From DATAEU01 sp046735355 (lineage in GTDB: Bacteria > Actinomycetota > UBA4738 > HRBIN12), in NCBI GenBank assembly GCA_046735355.1, contig JBKPTC010000120.1:1-51261 (forward strand): a DNA stretch of 51,261 bases, in the 5' to 3' direction. Under the pieces are notes generated by a model, which was not told the DNA's origin, ran no database searches, and was given only the letters and a program-made list of their open reading frames with translations. Positions 48,197 through 51,261 of the stretch are shown piece by piece. Numbering within the stretch: position 1 is the stretch's first letter; each line of letters begins with the position of its first letter. The translations under genes were made by a program, and so were the position numbers.

Positions 48197-48202
48197 TAGG
48201 CT
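48197..48202 (+). promoter_or_regulatory. -10 box TAGGCT of selA
   Basis: TAGGCT lies 10 nt before the ATG at 48213. GTAGGCTCACCG is identical to the sequence before the ATC start of the ubiE-type gene. Confidence 0.4.
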
Positions 48203-48212
48203 CACCGAGTAC

Positions 48213-49604
48213 ATGGGCGCGGTCGGTCGCGAGGCGCGCAGACGGCTTCCGTCGGTCGACGCGCTGCTGCGCTCGGATCCCGGCCGGCGCGCCGCCGCCA
48301 CGCTCGGACGGCCGCTGTTGAAGGCCGAGCTCATCCGCACGCTCGCGACGCTTCGAGCCGCGTCCGCGCGCGGTGCCGAGCCGCCGGAGCCCGACGTGAT
48401 CCTGGCGCGCGCGTTCCAGAGCGCGGCGTTCGTCGCGGCGGGCCTCGACCGGGTAATCAACGCGACCGGCGTCATCCTGCACACCGGTCTCGGACGGGCC
48501 CCGCTGCCGCGCGATGCCGCGCTCGACGTCGCACGCGTCGCGGCGGGGTACGCGGACCTCGAGATCGACCGCGTGACCGGCAAGCGCGGACGGCGCTCGT
48601 CTCGAGCCGAGACGCTCCTCACCGCGCTGACGGGGGCGGAGGACGCGCTCGTCGTGAACAACGGGGCGGCGGCGCTGCTGCTCGCGCTCGCCGCACTCGC
48701 CCGCGGCAAGCAGGTCATCGTATCGCGGGGCGAGCTCATCGAGATCGGCGGCGAGTTCCGCATCCCCGACATCCTCGGTGCATCGGGCGCCAAGCTCGTC
48801 GAGGTCGGAACGACCAACCGGACGCGCGTGTCGGACTTCCGCTCCGCGATCGGACCGCGAACCGGCCTCGTCCTCAAGGTGCATCCGAGCAACTACCGGA
48901 TCGTCGGTTTCACCGCCTCGCCGTCGGCCGCACAGGTGAGCGCGCTCGCGCGCTCGGCCGGCGTGCCGTTCATGTACGACCTGGGATCCGGGCTGCTCGC
49001 GCGCGGTCCCGGCCTGCCCGCCGACGAGGCGACGGCGGTCGAGGCTCTGGGCGCCGGCGCCGACGTCGTCGTGTTCTCGGGCGACAAGCTGCTCGGCGGC
49101 CCGCAGGCCGGCGTCGCGCTCGGTCCCACCGCGCTGATCGAGCGTCTTCGCAGACATCCGATCGCGCGCGCGGTGCGGGTGGACAAGATGCAGATCGCCG
49201 CCGTCGAGCGTGTCCTGCTGTTGCACGCGCGCGGCGCGCGCGACGAGATCCCGGTGTGGCGGATGCTTCGCGAGCGCCCGGACGTCACGAGGCGACGGGC
49301 GACGCGGATCGCGGACGCGCTGCTCGCGCGGCGGCCGGACGCCGCCGCGACCGTCCGGCGGTCGCAGGCCGCCGTCGGCGGCGGTTCGATGCCAGGCTCA
49401 ACGCTCGCGTCGTGGGCCGTCGAGATCGCGTTCGCCGGGCCGGCCGAGCTCGCGGCGCGACTCCGAACGGGTAGCCCGAGTGTGTTCTGCCGCGTGGACG
49501 ACACCGGCGTCGCGCTCGATGCACGGACCGTCGCCGACGAGGAGATCGAGGACGTCGCGCGCGCCGTCGACTACGCGCTCGGGGGCCTCGGCGGCGATGG
49601 CTGA
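48213..49604 (+). CDS. selA: L-seryl-tRNA(Sec) selenium transferase
   Basis: PLP enzyme that converts Ser-tRNA(Sec) to Sec-tRNA(Sec) using selenophosphate. 463 residues, the same length as E. coli SelA. The N-terminal RLPSVDALL segment and INATGVILHTGLGRAPL, then LVVNNGAAALLLALAAL, ISRGELIEIGGEFRIPDI (SRGELIEIGG), and PLP lysine K292 in VFSGDKLLGGPQAG are all present. Shows that the organism makes selenocysteine. Start: ATG at 48213; the frame is open upstream but runs antisense to nuoD. Its stop overlaps the selB start by 8 nt, so they are coupled. No selC tRNA or selD was found in the window. Confidence 0.95.
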   Translation: MGAVGREARRRLPSVDALLRSDPGRRAAATLGRPLLKAELIRTLATLRAASARGAEPPEPDVILARAFQSAAFVAAGLDRVINATGVILHTGLGRAPLPRDAALDVARVAAGYADLEIDRVTGKRGRRSSRAETLLTALTGAEDALVVNNGAAALLLALAALARGKQVIVSRGELIEIGGEFRIPDILGASGAKLVEVGTTNRTRVSDFRSAIGPRTGLVLKVHPSNYRIVGFTASPSAAQVSALARSAGVPFMYDLGSGLLARGPGLPADEATAVEALGAGADVVVFSGDKLLGGPQAGVALGPTALIERLRRHPIARAVRVDKMQIAAVERVLLLHARGARDEIPVWRMLRERPDVTRRRATRIADALLARRPDAAATVRRSQAAVGGGSMPGSTLASWAVEIAFAGPAELAARLRTGSPSVFCRVDDTGVALDARTVADEEIEDVARAVDYALGGLGGDG

Positions 49605-51211
49605 GACGGCCGGCGTCGTCCACGTCGTCGCGACCGCGGGACACGTGGACCACGGCAAGTCGAGCCTGCTCCTTCGGCTGACGGGGATGGACCCCGACAG
49701 GCTCGAGGAGGAAAAGCGACGGGGCCTCACGATCGACCTCGGGTTCGCGTGGCTGACGCTGCCGAGCGGGCGCGAGATCGGGTTCGTCGACGTTCCCGGC
49801 CACGAGCGGTTCATCCGCAACATGCTCGCCGGCGTCGGCCCCGTGCGGCTCGTCATGTTCGTGGTCGCGGCGGACGACGGGTGGAAGCCGCAGTCAGAAG
49901 AGCACCTGCAGATCCTCGATGTGCTCGGCGTCGACGCCGGCGTCGTCGCGCTCACCAAGACGGACCTCGTCGACGGCGAGACGCTCGCCATCGCGAGGGA
50001 TGAGGTGGCCGAGCGGCTCACCGGCACCGCGCTCGAGCGGGCGGACGTCGTGGCGTGCTCGTCGCTCACCGGCGAGGGCATCGACGAGCTGGCCTCGGCG
50101 CTCGACCGGATCGCCGGCTCCGTCCCGGACCCCGCGCGCTCGGGCCGGGCGCGACTTCACGTCGACCGGGTCTTCGCCATCTCGGGCGCCGGAACGGTCG
50201 TCACGGGAACGCTGACCGGCGGCGAGCTGTCGACCGGCGATGAGGTTGTGCTGCTTCCCGCTGGCGCGCGCGCACGGATCCGCGGCCTGCAGACGCACAA
50301 GCGGAAACTGGACCGGGCGACGCCGGTCTCGCGCGTCGCGGTCAACCTGGCCGGCGTCGAGCGAACCGCGATCCATCGGGGCGACGTCCTCGTCCATCCC
50401 GATGCGTGGCGTCCGACGTCCGTGTTCGAGGCGTCCCTGTCGCCCGTGCGCGGTCTCGCGCACGACCTGTCCGCGCGCGGCGCGTACGAGGTGTACGCGG
50501 GCGCCGCCGATCGCGACGCGCGCATCCGGATCTACGGCGGCGGACGCGTGAGCCCGGGCGAGCGGACCTTCGTCCGGGTCCATACCGCCGGGCCCCTCGT
50601 CCTCGCGCCGGGAGACCGTTTCGTCGTCCGCGACGCCGGACGCGACGAGACCGTCGCGGGCGGGACGGTGCTCGACGCGGCTCCGCCCCGGCGCGCCGGC
50701 GCCGACCCGACGGCCCGGCTCCGGCAGCGCGAGGCGGCGATCCCGGACGAGCTCCCTGCGATCCTCGTGCGAGAGCGCGGCGCCGTCCGATCGGCCGATC
50801 TGCGCGAGATCGCCGGCGCCGATCCCGCGACGATCGCCGGCGCGGAGCGGGCCGGCTCGTGGTGGCTCGATCGGCGGCTGATCGAGACGGCGCGCGCGAC
50901 CGCCGTCGAGAAGGTGGACCGCCACCAGAGGGCGAACCCGCTCGAGCCGGGTGCTCCGGCGACGGACGTTCGCGCCGCCGTCGCGGCCGCGGTCGGCCGC
51001 GCCCGGCATCCCGCGGTCGACGCGCTGCTCGACGTGGTGGTCGCCGGCGGCGCGCTGGTGCGGGACGGCGCGTCGATGCGGACACCGGATCACCGGGCCG
51101 CGGTCGACGAACGGGCCGACGAGCTCGAGCGCGTCGCGGACTCCGTGGCGGCCGGCGACGCGATGCCGCCCTCGATCGGTGAGCTCGTCGCGGCGGGGCA
51201 TCCGCTGAGCG
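49597..51211 (+). CDS. selB: Selenocysteine-specific elongation factor SelB, truncated by adapter
   Basis: GTP-dependent factor that brings Sec-tRNA(Sec) to the ribosome at UGA/SECIS. The first 538 codons are present. G domain: AGHVDHGKSS (G1, residues 14-23), T45 in G2, DVPGHE (65-70), TKTD (120-123), SSLTGEG. Then domains II-III with RLHVDRVFAISGAGTVVTGTLTGGELSTGDEV, and winged-helix domains from about residue 380 (PDELPAILVRERGAVRSADLREIAG). Normal SelB has about 600 residues or more, so the last winged-helix domain(s) are missing. The genome sequence ends at 51211 where the adapter begins. Start: ATG at 49597, within the selA end. Confidence 0.95.
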
Positions 51212-51261
51212 CTGTCTCTTATACACATCTCCGAGCCCACGAGACCTATGAAGGAATCTCG
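51212..51261 (+). other. Illumina Nextera adapter and index (artefact)
   Basis: From 51212 the sequence is the Nextera transposase read-2 adapter: CTGTCTCTTATACACATCT followed by CCGAGCCCACGAGAC, 34 nt to 51245. The next 10 nt (51246-51255, CTATGAAGGA) fit a 10-nt dual index, and ATCTCG after it matches the constant part of the index primer. Minus-strand frames here read MCIRD and YKRQ, typical products of this adapter. It is a sequencing leftover at the contig end. Confidence 0.98.

Noticed and set aside
48213..51211. Selenoprotein with in-frame TGA somewhere in the window, given selA-selB
   Set aside because: No gene was seen broken by TGA with homology continuing beyond it, and no selC tRNA was recognised.
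1..51211. CRISPR arrays, insertion sequences, prophage or integron features
   Set aside because: No spaced direct repeats, transposase or integrase motifs, or att-like repeats were seen.
49894..51240. Long minus-strand reading frame starting MGSEMCIRD
   Set aside because: Begins in the sequencing adapter and is antisense to selB; a known type of artefact.

Overview
This window is a high-GC stretch (one 60-nt row at 36001 is 82% G+C by hand count). It most likely comes from an uncultured actinobacterium-like organism, as a metagenome or draft contig. Pointers to that lineage are an AdnAB-type helicase-nuclease pair, a UvrD2-like helicase with a C-terminal HRDC domain, frequent GTG starts, and many leaderless-type promoters. 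In these a TAnnnT box lies 6-10 nt before the start codon. The assignment is inference; a DUF5317-like protein and the loose gene order would also fit a deep-branching actinobacterial or Chloroflexota lineage. The last 50 nt are not biological: they are an Illumina Nextera adapter plus index that cuts off selB.

Layout: 1-5033 (minus) holds a tightly coupled operon, CDP-alcohol phosphatidyltransferase, Rieske-like protein, gnd, zwf, then trpB2 (cut by the window edge), preceded by a greA-type factor. 5104-6593 holds two overlapping class I glutamine amidotransferases. 6751-12656 is a complete peptide-type ABC importer (binding protein, two permeases, two ATPases). 12691-15502 has a coiled-coil protein, a class III CoA-transferase and a methyltransferase. 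15519-20902 has a VWA protein and a MoxR-like ATPase separated by a secreted phosphoesterase and a small membrane protein. 20938-28188 has a VOC protein, the UvrD2-like helicase, a membrane protein with a UbiE-type methyltransferase, a broken HAD phosphatase gene, an MpaB/DUF2236 oxygenase and a NERD-helicase.

28266-32132 is the most unusual part: a lower-GC block with two paralogous NarL-type sensor kinases that lack response regulators, and between them a 27-codon membrane or secreted peptide gene with a perfect ribosome binding site, a structured leader and a strong hairpin terminator. 32237-40975 has a PGPGW protein, a DUF72 protein, a site-2 protease and the adnA-adnB pair. 40992-46857 has two cyclic-nucleotide-binding-fold genes, an MBL hydrolase overlapping a Nudix gene, a MidA-like methyltransferase and a secreted BNR-repeat protein. 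46898-51211 has a solitary nuoD and the selenocysteine genes selA-selB.

Main points for a second look: (i) the two-kinase/peptide module; (ii) a Rieske-like protein that keeps all four cysteines but has lost both histidine ligands; (iii) TAG stop codons that also form the first half of the next gene's -10 box; (iv) a ubiE-type gene whose only start at the expected place is ATC; (v) a HAD gene with two lesions; (vi) the adapter at the contig end. No rRNA, tRNA, CRISPR array, insertion sequence or origin was seen, and no stretch over 300 nt lacks a gene. The longest gaps (30289-30487, 33438-33630, 41796-41958, 6594-6750) are described below where they hold something.
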